Notes: generated from the sequence alone by a model not told the origin. A stretch of 64,000 nucleotides of DNA from Jeotgalibacillus sp. R-1-5s-1 (GCF_004405105.1 NZ_SORW01000028.1:124001-188000); one strand, 5' to 3'. Positions 32,743-41,133 are shown, numbered from the stretch's first letter. Translations and numbers: made by a program.

Positions 32743-33282
32743 ATGAAGATTAAGAATGTATGGCAGATCCCTCTCGTTGTAACAGTCGGACAGGTAGCTA
32801 TTTTTCCATATTATATTATATGGTTAAAAGAGGTATCTTTGACTTTCTCTTTATTTGCATGGATGTTTGCCATTTTTTCTTTCTCAGCTGCTTGGGGGTT
32901 TCGTCTTTTTCAGTTGAAAAGGAGTAAGCTTGATTCCTCAATTTCCTTTATTTATATTGGGATGGGTTTTGTATATATAGTTGTGGGAGGGGTAAAGCAT
33001 ACATTTGAATACCTTCCATACCTTGTCGTTTTGTTACAAATTTCACTAGGCCTACTACAGGGTTATTTTCGTGCATGGCATATCGAACAGAAGATCTATC
33101 GCTTACATGTTGTGAATCACTACCTAGTTGTTGGAGTAGCTATGATTGGGCTTTCTTTTGTTAAAATAGTTTCCCCCGGAGTCTTTATTACTGGCTTTGG
33201 ATGTGTGTTGTGTTGTTGTGGATTTTTGGATTTTATCAGTAAAAAAAAGCTAAAAATAAATAGCAAGAATCCTGTACTTTAA
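32743..33282 (+). CDS. Multi-pass membrane protein of unknown function
   Basis: This 179-residue protein has about six hydrophobic stretches (for example IPLVVTVGQVAIFPYYIIWL, LFAWMFAIFSFSAAW, YLVVLLQISLGLLQGY, VGVAMIGLSFVKIV, VFITGFGCVLCCCGFLDF). No family is recognised. A CCC run (Cys-rich CVLCCCGF) occurs in the last helix. The start at 32743 has AAGGAG six bases upstream. The gene begins 11 bases after the FAD oxidase stop, so it is likely co-transcribed and might be its membrane partner or electron acceptor; that is inference. Confidence 0.7.
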   Translation: MKIKNVWQIPLVVTVGQVAIFPYYIIWLKEVSLTFSLFAWMFAIFSFSAAWGFRLFQLKRSKLDSSISFIYIGMGFVYIVVGGVKHTFEYLPYLVVLLQISLGLLQGYFRAWHIEQKIYRLHVVNHYLVVGVAMIGLSFVKIVSPGVFITGFGCVLCCCGFLDFISKKKLKINSKNPVL

Positions 33283-34071
33283 ATGTATCTTACTGGACTT
33301 TGGAAACTATATAGAAGATATCGTTATCTTAGCTCCTGTTGTTTTTAATTAATGGGGGCTTCTTCAAGATGAATAAGTTTCTTTTTTGTTGAACTAATTG
33401 AACACTAACGGGCATTTTAGTGAAAGAAAGTATAATAAAAGGGTAAATGATAATGCATCAGACTGAATTTCTTAAAATTAACAAAGAGGGTGAAAGGTTG
33501 CTGAGGGCTTTTTTGCAGCGGCAGCATTGCCTGTTGATGGTCCTTATAGACCTACTAAAAGGCATTGAGTTTCTTCTATGATGTAAAATCGAAAAGATAT
33601 TAGAATTAGGATTCGGTAATGGTCAATCTTTAAAAAATTGTGGATGAATTTTGTGGAGAATTTAATAGTGAAAGTGATCCCTATGATTGGTACTCAACCA
33701 AAAGGCATCAATGATTCCTTAAACAATGATTGTTAAATGTTCCTAACCATAATAATCCTTATTCAATTAACGGTTGCTTCAGTTAAATATCTCCATAATG
33801 ATAAGACCTTCAACATACCACGCTTTAAATATTGATAGGATATTGAAGGTCTCTTTGATGCTTCAAACCTTTTTTCTGTAATTTCTCAATCCGCAACCTA
33901 TCCATGTGTTTAACATATCCATTGTTCCTTGATCTACATTAATGATATCTGTATTAAGATTCTCGATAACTGTAAAATAGTTACTTGTTTCTGTTATTTA
34001 AGCTATTGCTTTGTTAATGTTTACAACTTTCTCACCTGTCCAAGGGTTGTCTGAACCCCAGACACAGCAAT
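33283..34071. other. Gene-poor AT-rich stretch with decayed gene remnants
   Basis: This 790-base spacer has no intact gene. A methyltransferase-like fragment lies at 33582-33647 (entered separately). Inverted sequences gaccttcaa (near 33805) and ttgaaggtc (near 33843) are 30 bases apart. Multiple stops in all frames suggest degradation. Confidence 0.5.
33582..33647 (+). pseudogene. Remnant of a class I SAM-methyltransferase
   Basis: Stop-to-stop translation gives KIEKILELGFGNGQSLKNC. ILELGFGNGQSL matches methyltransferase motif I (E-x-G-x-G-x-G). No other part of the domain is intact, and stops surround the piece. Short chance similarity cannot be excluded. Confidence 0.35.
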
Positions 34072-34101
34072 AAAAAAGAAACCTGACTCACCAGGTTTCT
34101 T
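34072..34101 (-). terminator. Terminator of the small minus-strand gene
   Basis: AAGAAACCTG (34076-34085) and CAGGTTTCTT (34092-34101) pair perfectly; on the minus strand the T-run TTTTTTA follows. The hairpin could also serve rightward transcripts. Confidence 0.82.
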
Positions 34102-34112
34102 TTCCCCATCAT

Positions 34113-34283
34113 CTATAGGTTGATCTTCTTGACTCTCCACTGCTTTTCCTGCTGAGTGTATTGATTCAGCTTGGATGAAAGTTGGCTGGCCTCATGCTGA
34201 TTCACGAAGAACTTGAATGTTTTGCTGAGTGAATCCTTTAGGACTTCATGAGTGCCGTTGTTTTTTCTGTGTAAAATATACAT
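34113..34283 (-). CDS. Small hypothetical protein (56 aa)
   Basis: This encodes 56 residues starting MYILHRKNNGTHEVLKDSL, lysine- and glutamine-rich (KLNQYTQQEKQWRVKKINL), with no membrane helix or cysteine. AAGGAG lies 12 bases before the ATG at 34283; a TTG at 34328 gives a 71-residue alternative. The gene is followed by a clear terminator, which supports expression. Family unknown. Confidence 0.55.
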   Translation of the reverse strand: MYILHRKNNGTHEVLKDSLSKTFKFFVNQHEASQLSSKLNQYTQQEKQWRVKKINL

Positions 34284-34471
34284 GTTGTCTGTCAGCTCCT
34301 TCATTAACGATTGATTAAATTGTGCCAAAAAACGAATGAAAAAGTTGACGAATCGTGGGATGATTTTTGGTTTTTATTCGACATTTTATGGGTATATCCC
34401 TTTATTTTCCTTGTTATGTGGGTGGTCCGGTTTTTCGTAAGAATGTGTGAACGGAGGAGATTGTGGTAGCG

Positions 34472-34493
34472 TATATAACCTTTTTGTTATATA
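34472..34493. promoter_or_regulatory. ArsR operator 1 (before arsR)
   Basis: TATATAAC-CTTTTT-GTTATATA is a perfect 8-bp inverted repeat with 6-base centre. The same 7-bp arms recur before arsD, so both are probably bound by ArsR. Confidence 0.8.
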
Positions 34494-34530
34494 GTGGACG
34501 GAGAAACTTTTTTAGAAGGTGGGTGATGGG

Positions 34531-34860
34531 ATGATTTCGACTGCTCCCGGTGTGGAGAAGATGAGTGCTTTTTTTAAGGTGCTTGGAGATCCGACGAGGC
34601 TTGAGATGCTGAGAAGGATGTATACGAGTGAGCATTGTGTGTGTGAGTTTGTTGAGATGTTTCAGATTTCGCAGCCGGCGATTAGCCGACATCTGCGGGT
34701 GATGAAGCAGGCTGGGATTGTGCTTGAGCGCAGGGACCGTCAGTGGAATTATTTCCGGTTGAATGAGCAGGATCCGTGTTATCCGATTCTTGTTCAGGCG
34801 ATCAAGGAGCTGGGTGAGCTGCCGATTCACGAACAAAACCTTTTGAAAATAAAATGTTAA
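34531..34860 (+). CDS. arsR: ArsR-family arsenite/antimonite-responsive repressor
   Basis: ArsR (109 aa) is a dimeric winged-helix repressor. The metal-binding box in helix 3 is EHCVCEF, matching the ELCVCDL pattern of As(III)/Sb(III)-responsive members, and the recognition helix is in QISQPAISRHLRVMKQAG. AAGGTGG stands before the ATG at 34531. Two identical-arm palindromes, one before arsR and one before arsD, fit autoregulation and control of the ars genes. A terminator overlaps its stop, so arsDA may be transcribed separately. Confidence 0.93.
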   Translation: MISTAPGVEKMSAFFKVLGDPTRLEMLRRMYTSEHCVCEFVEMFQISQPAISRHLRVMKQAGIVLERRDRQWNYFRLNEQDPCYPILVQAIKELGELPIHEQNLLKIKC

Positions 34861-34883
34861 CGGACGGAGGACTCCGTTCTTTT
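34859..34883 (+). terminator. Terminator between arsR and arsD
   Basis: AACGGA (34859-34864) and TCCGTT (34873-34878) pair, followed by CTTTT. It overlaps the arsR stop. Confidence 0.6.
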
Positions 34884-34892
34884 GTAGACTGT

Positions 34893-34912
34893 ATATAACA
34901 GTATTGTTATAT
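34893..34912. promoter_or_regulatory. ArsR operator 2 (before arsD)
   Basis: ATATAAC-AGTATT-GTTATAT has the same arms and spacing as the site at 34472, so arsDA and downstream genes should have their own ArsR-controlled promoter. Confidence 0.8.
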
Positions 34913-34941
34913 GCCTATATTCAACAGAGAGGATGTTGACA

Positions 34942-35304
34942 ATGAAAAAGATTCAGATTTTTGATCCTGCGATGTGCTGTTCGACAGGGGTCTGCGGAAC
35001 GAGCTTTGATCCTGACCTGCCTAGGGTGGCTTCAGTTGTGAGCTTTCTGAAACAGAAGAATTATCCGATTGAGCGGTTTAATCTGACAAGTGAGCCTCAT
35101 CGTTTTGTAGAGAACAAAACGGTTCAGGAGGCGTTGGCGAAAAATCCCGAGGGTCTGCCATTTACGCTGGTGGAGGGTGTGATTGTGCAGGAGGGGACTT
35201 ATTTATCGAATCAGGCATTTTCTGAAGTGACAGGAATTGCTGCAGATCAGTTTCCTTCTGCAGGTGATGCGCCGAAGCAGAAAATCAGATTATCGATTCA
35301 GTGA
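34942..35304 (+). CDS. arsD: Arsenite metallochaperone ArsD
   Basis: ArsD (120 aa) hands As(III) to the ArsA ATPase and is a weak repressor. The binding triad Cys12, Cys13 and Cys18 is present at standard numbering (DPAMCCSTGVCG). GAGAGG precedes the ATG at 34942; the ATG at 34933 overlaps that region. The stop overlaps the arsA ribosome-site region, so the pair is coupled. Confidence 0.95.
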   Translation: MKKIQIFDPAMCCSTGVCGTSFDPDLPRVASVVSFLKQKNYPIERFNLTSEPHRFVENKTVQEALAKNPEGLPFTLVEGVIVQEGTYLSNQAFSEVTGIAADQFPSAGDAPKQKIRLSIQ

Positions 35305-35312
35305 GGAGTGGA

Positions 35313-37070
35313 ATGATGCAGGATTTTTTAATCGACGAGCTTCCACTAACCCCTTTTGTATTTTTAACCGGAAAAGGGGGAGTAGGAAAGACTTCTACAG
35401 CTTCCCTGCTGGCGATTACGCTTGCTGATCAGGGGAAGAGGATATTGCTGGTGTCTACGGATCCTGCAAGCAATCTGCAGGATGTATTTGAGACGGAGCT
35501 GACGGAAACGCCTAAGGAAATCGGGGATGTACCTAATCTTCATGTGGCGAATTTTGATCCTGAACAGGCTGCAGCTTTATATAAGGAAAAGGTTGTTGGC
35601 CCTTACCGCGGCGTGCTTCCGGACCTGGTTGTCCAGTCGATGGAGGAGCAGCTTTCCGGTGCCTGTACGGTTGAAATTGCGGCTTTTGATCAATTTACCG
35701 GGCTGCTTTCTTCAAGAGAGCTGAGAGGGCAGTACGATCATATTTTGTTTGACACTGCGCCGACAGGGCATACGCTCAGGCTGTTGAGTTTGCCGAATGC
35801 CTGGAATGTCTATCTCGATGAGAACACGAGTGGTGCGTCCTGTTTAGGTCCGCTGGCCGGTCTTACGGACAAGAAATCTCAATATGAGTATGCAACAGAG
35901 ATGCTGCGCGATGAGACGGTGACAACACTGCTGCTCGTTGCACGTCCGGAGGAGTCAACGCTGACAGAGGCTGCAAGAGCTTATAAGGAATTGAAGGAAA
36001 CCGGCATGAAGCATACGCTGCTTGTGATTAATGGCGTTTTACAGTCAGAAGATCAGGGGGATGCATACCGTCAGTCCTTTATTAAAAGGCAGCAGCTCGC
36101 GCTGGAAAATATGCCGGCAGAATTATTGGAGCCACAACGTTATTATCTGCCTTATGTGACTGCGAGTCTGGCAAGTGTTGCTGATATCAGAGGGTGGTTA
36201 ACGAAATCTCCAGGGCGTGTTCCGGTGGAGCGGGAGGCTTTTCGGGGTGATCGACTTGAGACGTTCGTAGAGGAGCTTGAGCAGGCTGGCCCGGGAATTG
36301 TCATGGCGATGGGGAAGGGTGGCGTCGGTAAGACAACGGTCGCTTCCATGATTGCCACGAGTCTTGCTGATCGTGGGCATCGTGTTATTTTAACGACAAC
36401 GGATCCTGCCTCACATGTCGAGCAGGTGATGGGTGAGATGGATCAGCCTCTGTTATCAGTAGAGCGGATTGATCCTAAACGGGAGACGGAACGATACAGA
36501 GACACTGTTTTTAAACGGGCAGGTGAAATTTCGCCGGAGGAAAAGGCGCTTCTTGAGGAGGATCTTAATTCTCCGTGTACAGAGGAGATTGCTGTTTTCC
36601 GTGCGTTTGCCGATACGGTTGCGCGGGCTGGAGAGGCGTTTGTGGTCATTGACACTGCACCAACCGGTCACACCCTCCTTTTACTGGATGCGACAGAGGC
36701 GTATCACCGTGAAATGGAGCGCTCAACGGGTGAAGTGCCGGAGGCTGTGCGCTTACTTTTACCTAAATTGAGGGATCCAGCTTTTACACATGTGTTGATT
36801 ACAACACTGCCAGAGGCAACGCCGGTTTATGAGGCGTCACGTCTGCAGGACGATTTAATACGCGCAGGAATCCGTCCGCAGGGGTGGATCGTGAATCAGT
36901 CACTGGCTGTCACTGATACACAGGATGCCATTCTTGGTCAGAAGGCAGAGAATGAGCACAGATGGATTCAGGAAATTGAGCGGCTGAGTGACGACAAAGC
37001 TGCATACATTCCATGGATGGAAAAGCAATTAACAGGCTATCATACATTACTTGAAGCAGTGAAAGGATGA
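35313..37070 (+). CDS. arsA: Arsenical pump-driving ATPase ArsA
   Basis: ArsA (585 aa) is a tandem-duplicated P-loop ATPase. The A1 half has FLTGKGGVGKTSTAS and DTAPTGHTLRLLSLP; the A2 half has AMGKGGVGKTTVASM and DTAPTGHTLLLLDA. The metalloid cysteines are in GACTVEIAAF and SPCTEEIAVF, plus GASCLGPLAG, corresponding to the E. coli Cys113, Cys422 and Cys172. The start at 35313 or 35316 follows GAGGAG. In other bacteria ArsA drives ArsB; neither arsB nor acr3 is present in this cluster. Confidence 0.95.
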   Translation: MMQDFLIDELPLTPFVFLTGKGGVGKTSTASLLAITLADQGKRILLVSTDPASNLQDVFETELTETPKEIGDVPNLHVANFDPEQAAALYKEKVVGPYRGVLPDLVVQSMEEQLSGACTVEIAAFDQFTGLLSSRELRGQYDHILFDTAPTGHTLRLLSLPNAWNVYLDENTSGASCLGPLAGLTDKKSQYEYATEMLRDETVTTLLLVARPEESTLTEAARAYKELKETGMKHTLLVINGVLQSEDQGDAYRQSFIKRQQLALENMPAELLEPQRYYLPYVTASLASVADIRGWLTKSPGRVPVEREAFRGDRLETFVEELEQAGPGIVMAMGKGGVGKTTVASMIATSLADRGHRVILTTTDPASHVEQVMGEMDQPLLSVERIDPKRETERYRDTVFKRAGEISPEEKALLEEDLNSPCTEEIAVFRAFADTVARAGEAFVVIDTAPTGHTLLLLDATEAYHREMERSTGEVPEAVRLLLPKLRDPAFTHVLITTLPEATPVYEASRLQDDLIRAGIRPQGWIVNQSLAVTDTQDAILGQKAENEHRWIQEIERLSDDKAAYIPWMEKQLTGYHTLLEAVKG

Positions 37071-37075
37071 GGAAC

Positions 37076-37351
37076 ATGAACATTACACCAGGTGCTGTAT
37101 CATTTTTAAAGCAGGTTGTTGAAGAAAAAGGAGCAGAGGGAATCCGCTTCTTTAAAGCGGGAGAGGGCTGCTGTGGACCAAGCTTCGGACTTGGACTGGA
37201 CCCGTCACAGGAAAACGATCAGATTCATCAGTTTGATGGGTTGCAGCTTGCTGTGGATGCTGAGCTTGGCTCAGTGGATGCGATTACCCTTGATGTGGAA
37301 GAAACACCGGAGGGACCTCAGATTGTTATGCTTGGCGGAAATGCCTGCTGA
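37076..37351 (+). CDS. IscA/HesB-like Fe-S biogenesis-type protein
   Basis: This 91-residue protein has the HesB/IscA beta-fold (MNITPGAVSFLKQVVEE, ITLDVEETPEGPQIVML). Cysteines are CC in GEGCCGPSFGLG and one at the C-terminal GGNAC end, which differs from the classical C-x(n)-C-x-C spacing, so it may bind metalloids or thiols instead of Fe-S. It follows arsA directly, and AAAGGA is eight bases before the ATG; the ATG at 37067 overlaps the arsA stop. HesB-like genes occur in other arsenic clusters. Function is inference. Confidence 0.78.
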   Translation: MNITPGAVSFLKQVVEEKGAEGIRFFKAGEGCCGPSFGLGLDPSQENDQIHQFDGLQLAVDAELGSVDAITLDVEETPEGPQIVMLGGNAC

Positions 37352-37369
37352 GCTCTTATGACAAACGAT

Positions 37370-37401
37370 GCGGGAAGTTGAACGCTCCCGCTCTTTTTTT
37401 T
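37370..37401 (+). terminator. Terminator after the IscA-like gene
   Basis: GCGGGA (37370-37375) and TCCCGC (37386-37391) pair around a 10-base loop and lead into TCTTTTTTTT. Confidence 0.8.
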
Positions 37402-37435
37402 GTACTATCATTTAAAACACGGAGGGAAATAACTC

Positions 37436-39094
37436 ATGACGAAGCTGATGATTATTGGATCGGTCGCGGCCGGTACATCTGTCGGGGCGAAAGCACGAAG
37501 AAACAGTGAAGACCTGCAGATTACGATATACGACAGAGATACTGATATCTCTTATTCAGGCTGCGGAATTCCTTATTATGTTGGAGGAGAGGTGTCCGGT
37601 CTTGACGAGCTGACACCGAGAAATGCAGCATGGTTTAAAAAGCGTTATAACATTGATATTCACACACAGCATGAGGTGGAGAGCATTAACCATCAGGAAA
37701 AAACGGCTGTGATCAGAAATCTCGTAACGAATGAAACATTTACGGATACGTACGACACGCTTGTTCTGGCAACCGGGGCATCAAGCTTTGTTCCGCCAAT
37801 TCCGGGTGTAGAGGCTGAGAATGTATTCAGCGTCCGGAATATCCGCAATGCCGGTGAAATCCGCTCTTATGTAGAGACTCATCAGCCAAAAACGGCGACG
37901 ATTGTCGGAGGCGGTTTTATCGGACTTGAAATGGCTGAGCAGCTGACGCAAAGAGGGATTGAGGTGACACTGATTGAACGTCTCCCGCAGGTCATGCCTC
38001 CACTTGACCGGGATATGGCACAGCGAGTGGCCGATCATTTACAGGATAAAAAGGTGAAGCTGTTGACCGGGGAAACGGTTCAGTCTTTAGATGGCGGACA
38101 GCGTATTACTTCTGTTCAGCTCGAAAGTGGACAGGCTGTTGAGACCGATCTTGTCATCCTTTCTGTTGGCATTCGTCCAAACACTGAGCTCGCAAAGGAA
38201 ATCGGGGTAGAAATCGGCAGCACAGGTGCGATCAAAGTAAACAGAAAGATGCAGACGAATGTACCGGATGTGTATGCGGTTGGAGATGTGACGGAGAGCT
38301 TTTCTCTGATCACAGGAAAGCCGATATACAGACCGCTTGGATCAACAGCCAACAAAACAGGCAGAATTGCCGGACAGGTGATAACAGGGGATGAAGCAGA
38401 GCATCGCGGTATTTTAGGTACCGGGATCTTTAAAGTGTTTGATCTGGCAGTGGCCCAGACAGGTCTGACGGAAAAAGAAGCGGCTGAAGAAGGCTATGAA
38501 ACTGAAGTGCTTCACAACATTAAACCCGACAGGCCTGAGTATATGGGCGGCAAGGAAATGGTCATCAAAGCAGTGGCCGATCGCAAAACAGGTAAGCTGC
38601 TTGGTGCCCAGATCGTGGGACCGCAGGGCGTTGATAAACGAATTGATGTATTTGTTACAGCCATCTCATTTGGCGCGAAGGCAGAAGATTTGTTCCATCT
38701 TGATCTTGCCTATGCACCTCCGTTTGCGACGACAAAGGATCCTGTGATGTATACGGGTATGGCGCTGCATAATGCCATCAGTGAAAAGGCTCCGCTGATC
38801 ACGCCGCAGCAGCTGATCCGTGAAACAGAGAACGGTGAAACGTTCCAGATCATTGATACAAGATCCAAAGCTCAATTTGAAAAAGCGCATGTGAAAGGAG
38901 CGGTTCATATTCCGCTTGGCGATTTAAGAACGAGAGCGAATGAACTGAACCGTGACCTGAAAACCGTTGTATATTGTAACAAAGGTGTGACTGGAAATGC
39001 TGCGCAGAATATCCTGATTAATCACGGCTTTAAGCAAGTGTATAATCTGTCAGGTGGAAATAAAAACTATCAGCACGTGGTGAACAGCCGCTAA
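37436..39094 (+). CDS. cdr: CoA-disulfide reductase with C-terminal rhodanese domain
   Basis: This 552-residue flavoprotein reduces CoA disulfide or CoA persulfide with NAD(P)H. GSVAAGTSVGAKARR (8-22) is the FAD loop, and Cys43 in YSGCGIPYYVGG is the single active-site cysteine of the CoADR class. GGGFIGLEMAEQL is the NAD(P)-binding loop. The C-terminal rhodanese domain (about 455-552) has DTRSKAQFEKAHVKGAVHIP and the sulfur-carrying Cys in VVYCNKGVTGN. It lies in the ars cluster behind its own terminator-separated start, consistent with thiol repair under metalloid stress. Start: ACGGAGGG upstream. Confidence 0.95.
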   Translation: MTKLMIIGSVAAGTSVGAKARRNSEDLQITIYDRDTDISYSGCGIPYYVGGEVSGLDELTPRNAAWFKKRYNIDIHTQHEVESINHQEKTAVIRNLVTNETFTDTYDTLVLATGASSFVPPIPGVEAENVFSVRNIRNAGEIRSYVETHQPKTATIVGGGFIGLEMAEQLTQRGIEVTLIERLPQVMPPLDRDMAQRVADHLQDKKVKLLTGETVQSLDGGQRITSVQLESGQAVETDLVILSVGIRPNTELAKEIGVEIGSTGAIKVNRKMQTNVPDVYAVGDVTESFSLITGKPIYRPLGSTANKTGRIAGQVITGDEAEHRGILGTGIFKVFDLAVAQTGLTEKEAAEEGYETEVLHNIKPDRPEYMGGKEMVIKAVADRKTGKLLGAQIVGPQGVDKRIDVFVTAISFGAKAEDLFHLDLAYAPPFATTKDPVMYTGMALHNAISEKAPLITPQQLIRETENGETFQIIDTRSKAQFEKAHVKGAVHIPLGDLRTRANELNRDLKTVVYCNKGVTGNAAQNILINHGFKQVYNLSGGNKNYQHVVNSR

Positions 39095-39098
39095 ATTC

Positions 39099-39126
39099 AA
39101 AAAGCCGTCTTTTGACGGCTTTTTCC
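39099..39126 (+). terminator. Terminator of cdr
   Basis: AAAAAGCCGTC and GACGGCTTTTT with a TTTT loop, perfect stem. Confidence 0.92.
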
Positions 39127-39220
39127 AAATAAATAGGGAGAGCACACTTCAGGCGTTTAATATGCTAAAGAATTTATAAATATAGTAGAAATTTCTGGCA
39201 TGTGACCGATAAATAAAGAA

Positions 39221-39239
39221 ACCGGTACTCTTTACCGGT
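39221..39239 (+). promoter_or_regulatory. Short hairpin upstream of the PilZ gene
   Basis: ACCGGTA and TACCGGT form a perfect 7-bp stem with a 5-base loop, 28 bases before the start codon. There is no T-run, so it may be an operator or RNA stabiliser. Confidence 0.4.
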
Positions 39240-39266
39240 GACCCTATTTCACGTGAGGTGAGTCCT

Positions 39267-39635
39267 TTGCGATACAATCGAAAAGACAGTTTTCGCTTTA
39301 CCTTCAAAACCCCGCTAAAGGCTGCATTTTCTATTTATGAGCTAAACGGAAAAGAAGTTCATTCTCATGCAGGCACGGCTTTAATGCACGATCTCAGTCC
39401 GAGCGGAACTAAAATCAGCACGAATCTTAACCTCCCAGTAGATAAAAATAGCGATTACCCTGTAAAGATCCATTTGCAATTCATGCTGAATCAGTCTGTA
39501 TATGAAATAAAGGCTGAAATCATCTGGAAGAAAATTTACTTTGATGATTATTTTTACGGTGTGCATTTTTATGCAGGTGATGACATTAAAGAAGAAATTA
39601 TTCAGCAGTTAAAGGTGTATGTGAAACAGGTATAG
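39267..39635 (+). CDS. PilZ-domain protein (candidate c-di-GMP receptor)
   Basis: This 122-residue protein resembles a single PilZ domain. The first motif is RYNRKDSFRF (RxxxR-like, residues 2-11), and DLSPSGTKIST matches D/NxSxxG. These bind cyclic di-GMP in true receptors, although the arginines here are only partly conserved (R-x2-RK). The start is TTG at 39267 with GAGGTGAG before it; a GTG at 39258 has no site. It is a monocistronic gene with a strong bidirectional terminator. The output is unknown. Confidence 0.8.
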   Translation: MRYNRKDSFRFTFKTPLKAAFSIYELNGKEVHSHAGTALMHDLSPSGTKISTNLNLPVDKNSDYPVKIHLQFMLNQSVYEIKAEIIWKKIYFDDYFYGVHFYAGDDIKEEIIQQLKVYVKQV

Positions 39636-39675
39636 AAAAGCGGAACAACTCTGACACGAGTTGTTCCGCTTTTTT
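39636..39675. terminator. Bidirectional terminator
   Basis: AAAAGCGGAACAACTC and GAGTTGTTCCGCTTTT (16 bp) with loop TGACAC, T-run on both strands. It separates the PilZ gene from the convergent EamA gene. Confidence 0.95.
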
Positions 39676-39678
39676 GAA

Positions 39679-40572
39679 TTACGCTGCTTCAACAGCTGAC
39701 CCTTTTCTGCTCTTTGCCTTTCTGTTGGCAATATAGATCCCGCTGAAGATGATCAGCATGCCTGCAATCAGTGATGGCGTAACGGCTTCATCCAGGAGGA
39801 CACTTCCCCAGATCATGGCTGAAACCGGAGCTAAATAGGTGACGGTTGTGGCGAACTCGGGTGAGCTTTCTTTTACCAGATAATAATACAGCAGATAGGC
39901 GATCCCTGAGCCAAAGCAGCCGAGTCCGATTGCAGCGATCCAGAACGTCTGATCAAACGTAAAGGCTGCAGGTGAGGTTCCTGACACAAGCATGGCAGCA
40001 AGACTGATGATTGCCCCTGTAATAAGTGAGCTCGTTGACAGCAGCACGACCCCCGTATTTCTGGCAAAGCGCATGACATAATGGGAGCCGAAGCCATAGC
40101 ACATCGCTCCGAGGACCATCGTGCCAACCCCCACAAACTCAGATGAAAATAATCCGCCTACATTAAATTCAATCAGGACGAGGACGCCTAGAAATCCTGT
40201 AGCAATGCCTGTCCATTGTCTTGCATTAAGCTTCTTTTTAAATAGAAAGAAACCGATCAGTCCTGCACACACAGGAGTGAGCGCATTCAAAACGGAAGCC
40301 GTATTGGATGCAATCTGTGTCTCGCTTAAGGCGATCAGTGCCCAGGGAAAAGCGGCGTTAAACAGTCCGATTACCACCAGGTGTCCCCATGGAACAGGTG
40401 TCGTCAACCGCTTTCGCTGAGTCCATAAAATCGGCAGTAAAATCAGCGCTCCCGCTGTACAGCGGATAAAAACGGTTCCCCAGACACCGGAGGATTCGGC
40501 AAGCAATTTAATAAAGACAAAAGACAGTCCCCAGATTAAACTGAGTCCTGCCAGTGCGAAATAAGGTCTCAT
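39679..40572 (-). CDS. EamA/DMT-family transporter
   Basis: This 297-residue membrane protein has ten predicted helices in two EamA repeats (LAGLSLIWGLSFVFIKLLAE at the N-terminus; FGSGIAYLLYYYLVKESSP and TYLAPVSAMIWGSVLLDE in the second half). DMT carriers export amino acids, nucleosides or metabolites; the cargo cannot be told. The C-terminus is basic. It lies 10 bases downstream of yjbQ on the minus strand and is probably co-transcribed. Start ATG with AAGGAG. Confidence 0.9.
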   Translation of the reverse strand: MRPYFALAGLSLIWGLSFVFIKLLAESSGVWGTVFIRCTAGALILLPILWTQRKRLTTPVPWGHLVVIGLFNAAFPWALIALSETQIASNTASVLNALTPVCAGLIGFFLFKKKLNARQWTGIATGFLGVLVLIEFNVGGLFSSEFVGVGTMVLGAMCYGFGSHYVMRFARNTGVVLLSTSSLITGAIISLAAMLVSGTSPAAFTFDQTFWIAAIGLGCFGSGIAYLLYYYLVKESSPEFATTVTYLAPVSAMIWGSVLLDEAVTPSLIAGMLIIFSGIYIANRKAKSRKGSAVEAA

Positions 40573-40582
40573 AAGCTTCTCC

Positions 40583-40987
40583 TTACTGTCCGATCAGCGT
40601 AACGGTGTAGGAACGTGAGCGTCTCGGTCCGTCAAATTCACAAAAATAAATGCCCTGCCATGTGCCTAACACGAGCTGTCCGTTTTGAACAGGGATCGTC
40701 TGGGCATGTCCAACTGTACTTGTTTTCAGGTGAGCGGCCGTGTTGCCCTCCATATGAAGGTCCTGATCGTGATGCCATGGATACACTTCATCGAGGCGTC
40801 TCAGAAAATCGGTTTTAACATCCGGATCTGCATTTTCGTTTACCGTAATACCGGCCGTTGTATGTCTGGACGTCACAACGGCAATCCCTGAAGTGAAGCC
40901 CTGATTCGTGATCCAGTGCTGCACGTCATCTGTTATCTCAATCATTTCATCGCGTTTTGAGGTAAGTAAAATAAAGGTTTCAAACAT
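40583..40987 (-). CDS. UPF0047/YjbQ family protein
   Basis: This 134-residue protein belongs to the YjbQ family, a small beta-rich trimeric fold. Conserved motifs are [29 protein letters not shown] and [16 protein letters not shown]. Some members have weak thiamine-phosphate-synthase activity, but the physiological role is open. GAAAGGAGAG precedes the ATG. It forms a minus-strand pair with the EamA gene. Confidence 0.93.
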   Translation of the reverse strand: MFETFILLTSKRDEMIEITDDVQHWITNQGFTSGIAVVTSRHTTAGITVNENADPDVKTDFLRRLDEVYPWHHDQDLHMEGNTAAHLKTSTVGHAQTIPVQNGQLVLGTWQGIYFCEFDGPRRSRSYTVTLIGQ

Positions 40988-41085
40988 GTATAATCTCTCC
41001 TTTCTCTAACAGTGTAACGCCTGATAGAAGTTTAGGAAACTCCTAATTAAGTGTCACGTTTTTCCACTGTTCACAGCATGTTGAA

Positions 41086-41100
41086 ATGAAAGCGTTTTAA
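41086..41100 (+). promoter_or_regulatory. Candidate CcpA (cre) site upstream of ilvD
   Basis: ATGAAAGCGTTTTAA resembles WTGNAANCGNWNNCW with one core mismatch. It lies 34 bases above the ilvD -35, a location typical of CcpA activation. Similarity only. Confidence 0.4.
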
Positions 41101-41133
41101 TTTACGGAAATATTGATAAATTCAGAATACTTG

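Noticed and set aside
34472-34912. Two palindromes as transposon ends
   Set aside because: They have 7-bp arms with 6-base centres and sit upstream of arsR and arsD, so repressor binding is the simpler reading.
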